From Gymnothorax reevesii (taxonomy: Eukaryota > Chordata > Actinopteri > Anguilliformes > Muraenidae), in NCBI GenBank assembly GCA_029721435.1, contig CM056587.1, positions 17,554,667 through 17,618,666 on the forward strand: DNA of 64,000 nucleotides, written 5' to 3'. This document shows, piece after piece, positions 34,352 through 44,615 of this stretch. Positions within the stretch are counted from its first letter, which is position 1; each line of letters begins with the position of its first letter. Position numbers and translations under genes: made by a program. The notes under the pieces are model-generated. The model did not search any database, had not been told where the DNA came from, and saw nothing but the letters and a program-made list of their open reading frames with translations.

Positions 34352-34676
34352 AGCGGAGGTGGGCGATTCTGGTCCTGGAGGGCCGGTGTGTATGCAGGTT
34401 TTTATTTTTATCAATTACCCCGACTAATTGACTTAATTGGCTGCAAACACAAATACAGATTTGTCCAATGATTAGATCAAAGAAAAATGTTCTATGAAGG
34501 GAGACAAGAACAGCCTTTGGTGGTCACTCACGATAATTTAAATAAATGCGCCTGAAATGTCAGATTTCATAAATGGTTTGGCTAATTTAGACCATCAATA
34601 AATTAAAGGATAGAAGTTGGTGTGAAAACCAAAGAAAGATACGGCTCTCGTTGCCCAACTCTGGTTTCAAGTGTAA
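34352..34676. repeat. MITE-like foldback ('ggtcctggagggccggtgt' type)
   Basis: The left end 'gaggtgggcgattctggtcctgg' and the right end, whose reverse complement reads 'gagttgggcaacgagagccg', form weak inverted repeats around an A/T-rich middle. The wording is typical of widespread fish palindromic MITEs. A related half copy lies at 25548-25650. Confidence 0.45.
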
Positions 34677-35783
34677 GAGTAAAGTTGCACTAAGGAGGGT
34701 TTAAAATGTATTCTTAGTTAAGATTTGCAGATTTCTTTTTCCTTTGACATGTAAATCAATGCATCATAGCAGTCCGAAAAAAATGTAACTATGGAGGAAT
34801 TTTTCTTATATTTTTATTTCGCCTTCCATGACTCTACAGGGTAAACCAGTAATAAAGAAACGTGGCCTAAAGATGGAATCATTGCCAGAATGAATTCTGT
34901 TAATTTTAACTGTAAGTGGAGTCCTGCACACAATTAACTTGGTTTACACTTAGCATGCACGGAGCACTGTTGTAAACTAACTGTAAAATTACAGTTAAAA
35001 TAACTGGCAAAAAAGGTGCCAGTTTATAACAGGGTAACCAATGCAGATGTGGGTTTTCTGGAAATTCCCTATATTTAATTAAGGTCCTACCAGGGTTTTC
35101 AGTGAAGTTTAAAGTAGGAAGGCCTTTGATCTGTCAACCTGACTCTGTGTATTATTCTAAATGCCCCTTCTCAAACAACTTCTGCCTCAGAAAATTATAA
35201 TCAGACGCACAGATTTTGAATGGCAGTGGTCCCCTGAACTGTCACGACAATCTGGTCTGAATTGTTTAAGCATGTTGTGAGCCTTCACAAAGACCTCCGA
35301 GGTCATCAAGGGTGAGACGGACAGCAGTGATCCGGGTCCTGGGTTTAACTGGGCCATGTATAATCTTGCCCATTACCATATGAGGGTAACCCTGCTGCAA
35401 CTACTCTCGAATGGTTTATGAATGTGGGTCACTGTGTCTCATGGAGCTATAAACTATCCTTACTTTCACCTCTGCAAAGCTTGGGCTCACCAGCTCATTC
35501 AAAGACGGACAAGTTCCTGGCTTGTGTAGTGACGTACACATACACACACACAATCAGTCCATCAGTGCAATGTATGCGCATATGAATATGAATCCTCAGG
35601 CTGCACAACGAGTGCAAATATTTATAAGTAACCAAAAAAAAAACATTATTGTAATAAAAAAGTTGAATTATCCTACTAATTAAAGAAACCTAAATAATAA
35701 ATATATGAAGCTGACTGTTCTTTGACAACCTGGCATATGAGCATCTGGCCAGTCATTCCCTTCGCTTCAGTAGACTCAGCACT
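34677..35783. other. Non-coding, nothing recognised
   Basis: No gene is supported; its ORFs are short and unlike known families. Confidence 0.4.
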
Positions 35784-35958
35784 CAGGGGTGTAAAATCCA
35801 GGAGTCAGAGAGTAAAAGTCCTGCCAAGTTTTTCTCCCTCCCACAGAATGAGCTGATCGCTCATATTGGCTCTATCTCCCATCCAAAGTAAATCCAGGTG
35901 GTTGGAATAAAGTTCTGGGGAGGATTTTTACTTTCTGAACCTGGACTTTACACCTCTG
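35784..35958. mobile_element. Palindromic MITE, ~175 bp
   Basis: Left CAGGGGTGTAAAATCCAGG and right (reverse complement) CAGAGGTGTAAAGTCCAGG match at 17 of 19 positions. The similarity continues through 'agagtaaaagtcctgcc' and its partner. Termini of CAG type suggest a hAT-derived MITE, but no clear 8-bp duplication is present. Confidence 0.7.
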
Positions 35959-36470
35959 TGACAACACTACAATAGCAAACAAATCCATTCACAAAACCAA
36001 AAACTTGCAAATAGATTGACTCGGATCAGCTTTTCACTTACGCGTCAGACACGTCTGCAGCGCAGCTTTTCGAACACAGTGTACAGAGTAGTTTTAGTCA
36101 AAATATGGGGCTAAACAGACACCTTATTAGCGAATTCATTATTCTTATCATATATAGCAAACAATAGTACAACATAGTCAGTATATCCCAATAACCTCTT
36201 CACATTTCACTATATTCCATTTAACCTCTGTGACCCAAAACAATGGGAAGAACCATCAGAATCATGTTCAGTCTTTCTTCTTTGTATGTCTATGACTCTA
36301 TTCTGTGTTGAAACTCCACGGCATAGTGACATAACAAGCCATTCTCGTCATGGCTTTCCTTAAACAAAACGCGTCTGAAGGTTAAGTTTCCATAGCTTAT
36401 ATGCAACAGTTTGTAATTTATAGAACCTCAGTTGTAGAAGGATCTCTTCTGTGGCAGACCATATTTCATT
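35959..36470. other. Non-coding, nothing recognised
   Basis: No gene or repeat end recognised. Confidence 0.4.
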
Positions 36471-36531
36471 TAACCCTTTCAGCGTTGTAGGCAACTGTAG
36501 TTGCCCAATTCAGTGCTGAAATGGTTAAACA
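36471..36531. repeat. Short hairpin (61 nt)
   Basis: The 15-bp outer arms TTTAACCCTTTCAGC and GCTGAAATGGTTAAA pair with one mismatch, and an inner GGCAACTGTAGTTGCC stem-loop is also present. Confidence 0.6.
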
Positions 36532-36688
36532 GTGCTGCTGCCACGATTACTACATTACTGAATTAGTATGATGTCATCTCAGAGACCTTTGAGGATGTTC
36601 TTTTTCTTAATGGAAAACCGTGAAATGGAGTTCATGGTCACCCATACAAGGAAGGTGCTGCAGTACAGAGATTCAAGCAATACTTGAA

Positions 36689-38123
36689 TCACCAAGGCTG
36701 GCATAGTGAAGACCGGGAGGATGTGAAGGGGTCAGGATGCAGTTGGCCAGACTGTGGCACGGTTGCTGGAGTCCTTGGCATCTGGGAGGGCAGAGCTTGG
36801 TAGCACTCCAAGAACTCACTATGAAAAAGCCTTAGGCAAAGAGAGGAGTCCTGTCTAAAACATAGTTGGAGCATTTGTGGAGGACGTGTGTTCCTGCTGG
36901 ATGGAGGGGACGCGACAGCAGGGCGCATGGATTAGAGGGGAGCTTGCATTGATCCAAAAGATCTCCTTGGACAAAGTACTGGAAAGCTGAACTGCTTGGC
37001 ATTAAGTTCCTTGTACAGTCTGCTTACATTGTGCTCCTCGGCCTCGCTAACTTCTTCCTCTTCCGCTGTGGAGCGGTGGAAACTCTGGTTTGCACCTTGT
37101 GCCAGTGAAGAGGATGCCTGGAGCACATACTGTGCAGTAGTGTGAAGGTTCTGGATACGAGGCAATATTGCTGGTGTCACAATCAAGTCCTGAGGGTAAT
37201 GGCAGGTTCTAGTGAGATCTCCTGGAGCAAGCTGATCAATCCAGCAAAGCCACCCATCCTGGGATGCTAGCCACTGCCTTCATTAAGCCAGGGGGGAGTC
37301 CGCAGTCTCTGCTGAGAGGGCCAGGCGTCTGACTGAGCTCAAGTTTCTTGATTACCACACTCAGGCCAGACATGGCCCCGATGTCATACATTAAGGCATG
37401 TTGTACTGCTGGAGCTGACGGTTCCCAAAGAAGACCGAATGGAGGTGTTGTATGAACAGAACAGAACCAAGAAAGGTCTGGTAGGCAAGTGCCGGTGGCA
37501 CAATGGCGTATAACCATAGTCAGCCCATTCAGATGGGCTGCAGAGGCTTTGCCAGCTAATCTCTTCACAAGGCTCTGAAGGTCCTGGACATGTCAGGGCT
37601 ACAGGGCTGAAGCTCAAATGATTGGGCCTTTTCGGTAACCACAGTCCCACCCCAAGGCTTTGGAACAGTCTCCCCCTTCGCCATGTGGTCAGGCCCCCAG
37701 GTTACAGGACTCTTCGTTCCCAGATTTTTCGTCCCTGGTATTTTTGTCGCCAAGGACTTTTTTCGTCCACGGATTTTTCGGCCCCTAATGATAAAAAAGT
37801 GTGCTGCCATTGTTGACAGACAGCTGGACGAACGGACAAATGACAGATCACCATGATATTACCCAGATAGCAAAATTCTGGTCCATATCCAGCCCGCACC
37901 TGACACGCTCATGCGGCCCACAATAGAACGGACAATGGACAAAGTTGACTTGATTCGACTTGCACAACAGGAGAGCCATCAAGAATGCCATGCAGGCTAC
38001 TGAAACAGCTTTTAGATGCACGGACCAACAGGGGCTGTCCATGTTATTTTGACACAAGCCGGAGACTGAACACCACCGGCTTGGTTGCCTGGCAAATGTC
38101 TGCGATAGACCCAAGACACCCAT
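36689..38123 (-). other. Unrecognised coding-like remnants
   Basis: Several minus-strand frames of 80-110 residues follow each other in different frames (37848-38123, 37565-37810, 37236-37568, 36932-37186, 36689-36928). One contains an acidic run 'TAEEEEVSEAEE' followed by 'LYKELNAKQFSF'. Codon usage and G+C are higher than in the A/T-rich flanks. This would fit a frameshifted processed pseudogene or transposon-derived gene, but I do not recognise the protein. The stretch 37690-37800 also has an odd repetition of 'cgtcc...ttttcg' ('ttttcgtccctggta', 'ttttttcgtccacgga'). Confidence 0.3.
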
Positions 38124-38827
38124 TAACTCAAGCTACTATCCTTGAAGATGTGAGCAAGTGCATTGCAAATAACTATTACTAACAGCTGTGAAGTTGCACC
38201 TTGGTGAGGAGAATGCCTCCTTCTCGTGTTCAATTACTTCTTATTTGCAATCCACTTCGTTACAAATGGCATTGCCACAGAACAGCCTGAAAGAGATGCA
38301 TTGTTTTAATAAGGTGTTGTAGGTTGCAGGGAAAGCCTATACAACAGTCTAGGATGGATCTCCCAGAACAGGGCTGTGACCATGAATCTCCTCAAATCAC
38401 TCCACTGCTGCCCTGCCGTTCCTCCTCAACTTTCTGACCTCAGTCAACCTCCGACTCCTTAAATTTACTTGTTTTTCTCTCTGATAAGTACATAACTTCA
38501 GATGCCGAACCTCTGAGTGAAAGATGGCTTTTCCATATGGGTTTATGGTTTTTCATAAAGGCGTTGATTGTATAAAAGTCATAAAAAGCCCCATCGTCTG
38601 TAAAAATGCCTTGAGAACCGTAATTTCTCAGCATGTATGAATGTTCTCCTCAATGCTATTGTGCATCTTTGTAACAATGCCAGGTCTATCCTTTTAAGGA
38701 ACTTAACATTTCAATTCTGTTATTTCTCTATTGACTACTTTTGTTATATTTTACATCGGTGCATGTTCTGTTTTATTCAGAAAGGGGTAAATGGGACACC
38801 TGCAGAACCCCATTGTTATGAACCCTG
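38124..38827. other. Non-coding, nothing recognised
   Basis: No gene supported. Confidence 0.35.
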
Positions 38828-39944
38828 TGTTATGATCTGCATCTGTCTGATTTTGTATTTATTATTTTTCATGTGTATTCGTCCACTCCATTATTGCATT
38901 GCACATTGTCTTCCCTGTAATGTCTGATGTGATCTGTGTCATTATGTCAGTGCACTCCCCTGTCTGCGTGCAGACACGCTTCGGGTGATTTCGGAAGTTT
39001 TCCCGTATTTCACGAACTTCCTTTTAGTCCCGTTTTTACCTTCCTTCCCACTTTTCTGATATGACCATATTAATTAACCGCAAGGCTGCTTAGTTAGTAC
39101 TGGTAATTTTACTGTATACTAATCCCTTTGTCCGTACAGTAACTAACTAACTAACAATCACGTTTTTTCATTAGGTGTATGGATATCACTGTTTACTAAT
39201 ATAACTAACTCTGCCCTGCTCTGCTTTGTAACTCCGCCCCTTTTGCTTTCCCTGTGCTCTGCTTTGATTACAGCTCACACGCCTCAGGTGCGCATCTCCC
39301 TGTCCTGGAAACTTAACTATGCACATGTGACTCCTTGAATGGAGCTGTCATTGTTTTGTTTGCTGTATACGTGAATCCAGTCCGCGTTTTTGTTTACCCT
39401 CATCTTTGTTTGTAATTCCCCACTTGTGCTGTTGGTTCTTGGTCATGTTTATGTGCTGGTTTTGTGTTCATGATTATTGTCTTTTATTTATTCTTGTTGG
39501 TTTTTATAACATTCAGGTTTTTTGGTTCATTCTATGATCAGTTCCATCAGTTCCACTTGTCTCCCCTGTCTTGTAATCTAGTTGGTTCAATCCGTCTTCC
39601 CTGTCTGCGTGGGTGATTTAAATTCATTCCGGTGGTTAAAATATTCCTTTCAAATCTTCACCCTTCTGTTCTGATTACTAACAAGACTAACATTTGTATT
39701 TTGTATCATAGTCCACCAACACTACTAATCCATGCATATAAGATTACTAACTTACTAACAAGCACTCTAGTTTAATATGTAAAGTTGCATCGCTGCTAAT
39801 CTAGACTAATTACCTCCCCGCAATGGCCCTGTTCTAATCTCCGCCTCTTACTGAGCTCTCCCTGTCCTTTGCTTTGTGTTCAGCGAGAATCTCTCGCACG
39901 TGCTTAACCCCTTTGTGCAGAAGCCAAATTTGGCTATTTATGGG
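38828..39944 (+). repeat. Tandem U3-type fragments of a gypsy LTR
   Basis: TGTTATGATCTGC at 38828 matches the start of the solo LTR at 54243. Two successive units (about 38828-39420 and 39440-39944) each carry 'actaac' runs and 'ctccgccc'/'ctccgcctc' blocks found in the U3 of the two solo LTRs. No R/U5 or polyadenylation signal follows. The right-hand Gmr1-like element inserted at its end. Confidence 0.45.
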
Positions 39945-39948
39945 TTAC

Positions 39949-40414
39949 TGTTATGTATGATAATTTTTTGTACCGCATTTTATTTCATTTGTAAATGAAG
40001 ATTTGTTACATGCTGTTTTGCTGCCTTGCTGGTCAGCTATATTTATTTTGTTCATTGGCACCATCTGGTGGCGTGTTTGTAAAATCATTAAGAAAAGTCT
40101 AGTAATTTCTAGAAGCTTCTGGCACTTTCCTGCTTGGAGGGGGCGGGATTTCCCTAGAATCCTGTGGATCTTTCTGGAAGGTTGCTAGACTATAAAAAGG
40201 CTGTGATTTTAAGCACAGCAGAGACTGACAACAAAGAGAGCAGACAGCAGAAGAGAGCAGACCAGAGTTTTGTTTTGGCAACAGTTAAATAGTGGCAGTG
40301 TTATTAGAGAATTTAAATAGTGGATAATTTTTGTACAACTTTTTTTGTAAAGAATAAATTTGTTTTAGTTGTACTGGCCAGTTTTCTTTGTTGTGATTTT
40401 TCCAAGTCATAACA
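39949..40414 (+). repeat. 5' LTR of right Gmr1-like element (466 bp)
   Basis: It runs from TGTTATG to CATAACA, perfect 7-bp inverted ends. It contains a TATAAAAA box at 40191-40198 and an AATAAA polyadenylation signal at 40353-40358. It differs from the 3' LTR at 39974, 40219 and 40357. Confidence 0.97.
40191..40198 (+). promoter_or_regulatory. LTR TATA box
   Basis: TATAAAAA in U3, duplicated at 44858-44865 in the 3' LTR. Transcription would start about 30 bp downstream, near 40225. Confidence 0.7.
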
Positions 40415-40417
40415 AAT

Positions 40418-40436
40418 TGGAGGTTCTACCGAGATT
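40418..40436 (+). promoter_or_regulatory. Primer-binding site, tRNA-Gln type
   Basis: Three bases after the 5' LTR, TGGAGGTTCTACCGAGATT matches the complement of the 3' end of eukaryotic tRNA-Gln (including CCA) at 18 of 19 positions, the T at 40427 being the mismatch. This would prime minus-strand DNA synthesis. Confidence 0.75.
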
Positions 40437-40492
40437 GGATTCACCGAAGATTATTATTTTAAATCTTTTGACTAGTTTAAAAACCAGCAATC

Positions 40493-41914
40493 ATGACTTT
40501 TGATGTGGAAAGTTTTTTGAAAACTCCAACCCAGGAATTAATTTTGTTGGCAAGGAAAAAGGACTTGCTACAAATAGCCTCAACCCTTGGATTATCTGAT
40601 GTGAAGTCATCAATGAAGAAACAAGAAATATTCAACATTTTGGTGCAGCATTTCATCGATGAAGATATCTTTGGGGAAGAAGCAGCAGAATTAATTAAAG
40701 CTGTGGAAGTGCCTGCAACGGAGCTGCAAAGACTTGAATTTCAGCTACGCCTGAAAGAGCTGGAAGAGAGAAGGTTGGAGAAGGAAAGAGAACTGGAGGA
40801 GAGAAGGCTGGAGAGGGAGAAGGAAAGAGAACTGGAGGAGAGAAGGCTGGAGAGGGAGAAGGAAAGAGAACTGGAGGTAAGAAGGTTGGAGAAAGAAATG
40901 GAAGAAAGAAGATTGGAGAAAGAACTTGAAGAAAAAAAAATGCAGTACGAATTGGAAATGAAGAGAATAGAAGCAGGTACTGTTCCAAAATCATTTGGAC
41001 TTTCTGATCATTTTGATGTGGTTAAGCATATCAGACTTGTTCCTCCTTTCTTAGAAAATGATGTTGACCAATACTTTACCCATTTTGAAAAAATTGCTGA
41101 AAATTTGAAATGGCCAAAAGAGCATTGGACAATGATGTTACAAAGTGTTCTTACTGGTAAAGCTAGAAAAATCTATAACCAGTTATCTGTCCAACAGTGT
41201 GCTGATTATGATTTTGTCAAATCTGCCATTCTGAAGGGTTATGAATTAGTCCCCGAGGCTTACAGGCAAAAATTTAGGAATTCTCGCAAGGAAGCCAGTC
41301 AAACTCATGTTGAATTTGGCAGGTTAAAGGAACAGTTGTTTGATCAGTGGTGTAATTCCATGAATGTTGAAAAAGATTTTGATTGAATGAGGCAACTTTT
41401 TCTGGTTGAGGAATTCAAAAGGTGTGTCCAGCCTGATATTAAGACTTTCCTTGAAGAAAAACAAGCCATTACTTTGCAAGATGTTTCTACGCTAGCTGAT
41501 AGTTATGCATTGACTCACAAGTCTTCTTTTGTCCAGAAATCCACTTTTTCAAAATTTCAAAGCAAGTTTCAGTCCAAGACTTCTTCTAATAACACTTCTA
41601 ATGATTCTAAGGCCACTTCTGAAAGGAAACCTTCCAGTGAGAAGCAATCCTCTGATTTTTTACCCTCTGTGTCTTGCCATTACTGCAAAAAGCAAGGTCA
41701 CCTTATTTCTGAGTGTTATGCTCTCAAGAAAAAACAACAACGAGAAGAAACCAAGCCAACTGCTTTGACAAAGAGAGAATCTCTTGTATCAATGGTCAGT
41801 TCACCTGATCTTCTACCTTCTGTATCTGATCCGGTTATGGAGGGTTTTGAGCCCTTCATCACTGATGGTTCTGTCTCACTTTCACATGATTTTTCCTCAT
41901 CTGCTCCTGTTTGA
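40493..41914 (+). pseudogene. Gag (SAP-like helix, coiled coil, SCAN-related capsid, CCHC)
   Basis: One frame runs from ATG 40493 through an in-frame TGA at 41384-41386 to a second TGA at 41912-41914. Residues 1-70 are a helical SAP-like region. About 80-160 form a repetitive Glu/Arg/Leu coiled coil with near-identical 'ERELEERRLE' blocks. About 175-340 are the capsid domain ('LVPPFLENDVDQYF', 'YELVPEAYRQKF', 'CVQPDIKTFLEEKQA'), and a knuckle 'CHYCKKQGHLISEC' (CX2CX4HX4C) follows. The first stop replaces a residue inside the capsid C-terminal half, so the capsid would be truncated without readthrough. The ATG is the first after the leader. This capsid group is the known ancestor of the tetrapod SCAN domain. 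Confidence 0.92.
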
Positions 41915-42262
41915 ATTCTAAGGGATACTGGGTCTTCCCAATCTCTTATTCTTGCAGATATTCTGCCTTTCTCTGACAAATCGTCTACTCAGGCTAATGT
42001 CCTTATTCAAGGAGTAGAATGTGGTTTTACAAGTGTACCTCTCCATAATGTTCATCTCAAATCAGACTTAGTCTCTGGGCCAGTTACTGTTGGTGTTAGG
42101 TCTTCTCTTCCTTTCAAAGGCATTCATTTGCTTCTTGGTAATGATCTTGCTGGGGATAAGGTTGTGCCCTACCCTATTGTAACTGACACTCCTTTGATTC
42201 ATCAAGAATCTGACTCTATAGAGGAGGAAATTCCAGACCTCCTTCATGTGCAGTTACTCGTT
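41915..42262 (+). pseudogene. Aspartic protease (Gmr1-like)
   Basis: It follows the gag frame directly. 'ILRDTGSSQSLIL' holds the catalytic D-T-G-S and begins one codon after the TGA at 41912. The second block 'HLLLGNDLAGDKVV' lies at 42125-42166. The frame then shifts by one near 42240; the continuation 'CAVTRSMAKKA' matches the left-hand copy. The stop just before the active site and the frame change mean it could not be made as part of Gag-Pol from this copy. It would otherwise process the polyprotein. Confidence 0.88.
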
Positions 42263-43740
42263 CTATGGCCAAAAAGGCTATTCAAGATGATGCTGACCTG
42301 GACTTTAACCTGGCTGACACCTTCATTGGGCAGTCTTTTCATCAGGAACCTTCCAGTCCTGAGATGTCTGGGAAATCTTCAGACTTGTCCTTGTCAGGTC
42401 ATTCTAATGACATTTTGTCTCGTAAACAACTTATTCATGAGCAACAACAAGCTCGTGATCTAGCGCATCTTCTACCTCAGGCTGCAAGTGAACAAGAGGC
42501 TACTCAAGTTCCTGTCTGTTTTTACTTCAAAAATGGTGTGCTTATGAGAAAGTGGCGTCCACCTGATGTTCCTGCAGATGAAGAGTGGATGATCACCCAT
42601 CAAATTGTTCTTCCAAAGTCTTATCGTCAAGAAACTCTTAGTCTGGCCCATGACAATCCTATGTCAGGTCATTTGGGTATCAAGAAGACCCTTCAACGTG
42701 TCAGAAACCATTTCTTCTGGCCTTCTATGAGGTCTGATGTACAGTAGTACTGCAAATCCTGTCATACTTGTCAAATGGTAGGGAAGCCGAACCAAAATAT
42801 TCCAAAGGCTCGACTTAAGCCCATTCCCGCTTTTGAAGAACCTTTCAGTCGGATCATCATTGACTGTGTTGGACCATTGCCGAAGACTAGGTCTGGTTGT
42901 GAGTACTTACTGACTATCATGTGTGCTTCCACCCGGTTTCCTGAGGCAATTCCACTTCGTAATATCAAGGCGAAGACTATCATCAAGGCTCTAACCAAGT
43001 TTTTCTGCTTTGTCGGTCTTCCTAAGTCTATTCAGTCTGATCAAGGATCAAATTTCATGTCAGGCATATTTCAACAAGTTATGCATGAGCTTGGTATAAA
43101 ACAATACAGGTCATCAGCTTACCATCCTGAGAGTCAAGGTGCTTTGGAGAGGTTCCATCAAACCCTGAAGAACATGATAAGGACCTACTGCCTTGACACA
43201 GAGAAAGATTGGGATGAAGGTGTTCATCTTCTTCTGTTTGCTGCCCGTGAAGCTGTTCAGGAGTCTCTTGGGTTCAGTCCTTTTGAGGTCGTTTTTGGGC
43301 ATACAGTCCGTGGACCTCTGAAGCTGCTGAAGGAAAAGTTGCTCGCTGAAGATGATGTCCCAATGAACTTGCTTCAGTATGTCTCTGACTTCCGTAATCG
43401 TCTCTCTAAAGCCTGTGACTTTGCTAAGTCTAATCTCAAAGAAGCTCAGGGCAAAATGAAAGCCAGATATGACCTTCATTCAAAAGATAGAAGTTTTAAA
43501 ACTGGTGATAAAGTTCTTGCACTTTTGCCAGTTCCTGGAAACCCTCTAAGAGCCCGATATTTCGGCCCTTTCACTGTCCTCAAAAAGGTCAGTGATCTAA
43601 ATTACGTAATTTCAACTCCTGGAAGGAGGAAACAAAAACAAATGTGTCACATCAATATGCTCAAAGAATACATTGATAGAGACACACAGCAAAAGCCAGT
43701 CAATATGGTAAATACAGTTGAACTGGAAAATTCCAAAGAA
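42250..43740 (+). pseudogene. Integrase (Gmr1-like), catalytic triad intact, one TAG
   Basis: A linker leads to the HHCC module ('SGHLGIKKTL', 'YCKSCHTCQ'), which is interrupted by TAG at 42745-42747. Downstream the core is fully open: 'IIIDCVGPLP' (first Asp), 'IQSDQGSNF' (second Asp), 'ESQGALERFH' (Glu), with 35 residues between the last two, the D,D35E rule. The C-terminal GPY/F domain is 'RARYFGPFTVLKKVSDLNYV', followed by 'CHINMLKEY'. The enzyme would insert the element cDNA. Its position ahead of RT is the unusual feature. Gag through integrase are otherwise collinear with the left-hand element. Confidence 0.92.
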
Positions 43741-44412
43741 GATTGTGACTGCCCCTTAGAAAATGAACCTGGTCAAGTCAAACCAGTTGATGCAAAAGTC
43801 AAAGTTATCACTGAATTTCCTGAGCCAACAACTAAAAGACAGCTCATGAGATTTCTAGGGATGGCTGGCTACTACAGAAAATTCTGTAAAAATTTCTCTA
43901 TCATCTCTGAACCTTTGACTAATTTACTGAAGAAAAATGCAATATTTGTTTGGGATGAAGAATGTCACAATTCATTTGACCAGCTGAAAGCTATTCTCAA
44001 AAATGCACCAGTTCTCTTATCTCCCAATTTCAAAAAGGAGTTCAAGTTGGCAGTTGATGCCAGTGACATTGGTGCAGGTGCAGTTTTACTGCAAGAAGAC
44101 ACTGATGGAGTAGATCATCCTGTTTGTTACTTTTCCAAAAAGTTTGATAAACATCAGAAAAACTACTCAACAATTGAAAAAGAATGTTTGGCACTTGTTT
44201 TGGCTTTACAACATTTTGAAGTCTATTTGACTTGTTCAGCTACTTCCATCAAGGTCTTCAGTGATCACAATCCCCTCACATTCTTGCACAAGATCAAAAA
44301 CAAGTGTTGAAGATTACTGAGATGGAGTTTACTTTTGCAAGAGTATGATTTGGACATTTCTCACATCAGGGGAAAAGATAATGTAATCCCAGATACACTT
44401 TCACGCATGTAA
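43741..44412 (+). pseudogene. RT thumb remnant and RNase H (RT palm deleted)
   Basis: The integrase frame runs, without a stop, into 'PVDAKVKVITEFPEP' and 'LMRFLGMAGYYRKFCKNF', the thumb/connection region of a Ty3/gypsy RT. RNase H follows with 'KLAVDASDIGAGAVLLQ', 'YSTIEKECLALVL' and 'VFSDHNPL'. The fingers and palm, including the YxDD motif seen in the left-hand copy at 8061-8450, are absent. The deletion junction lies near 43765-43790 and preserves the frame. A TGA at 44308-44310 cuts the frame shortly before its natural end, 'DNVIPDTLSRM', at TAA 44410-44412. No reverse transcription could be carried out by this product. Confidence 0.93.
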
Positions 44413-44603
44413 TTTTATTTCTTTTCGTGATTGTGAAAAACGTAATTTTACTTTTCTGTTTGATTGTGAGACTTACACTGTTTGTTATGTATATGATTGT
44501 TCTCATGATCAATAATACGTTTGTGTAAAGTTCAAGATTGTTCTGATTATAAAACTGTGTTAATTTTAACAAAAGAAAGCTTTTAGCAAACCTTTCTTTT
44601 CTT

Positions 44604-44615
44604 AAAGAGGGGAGG
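44604..44615 (+). promoter_or_regulatory. Polypurine tract
   Basis: AAAGAGGGGAGG ends exactly at the first base before the 3' LTR, the standard plus-strand primer position. Confidence 0.9.

Noticed and set aside
40003..40281. Identical 60-61-aa ORFs in both LTRs (also 44670-44948)
   Set aside because: They repeat because the LTRs are duplicates; no protein features and no start context.
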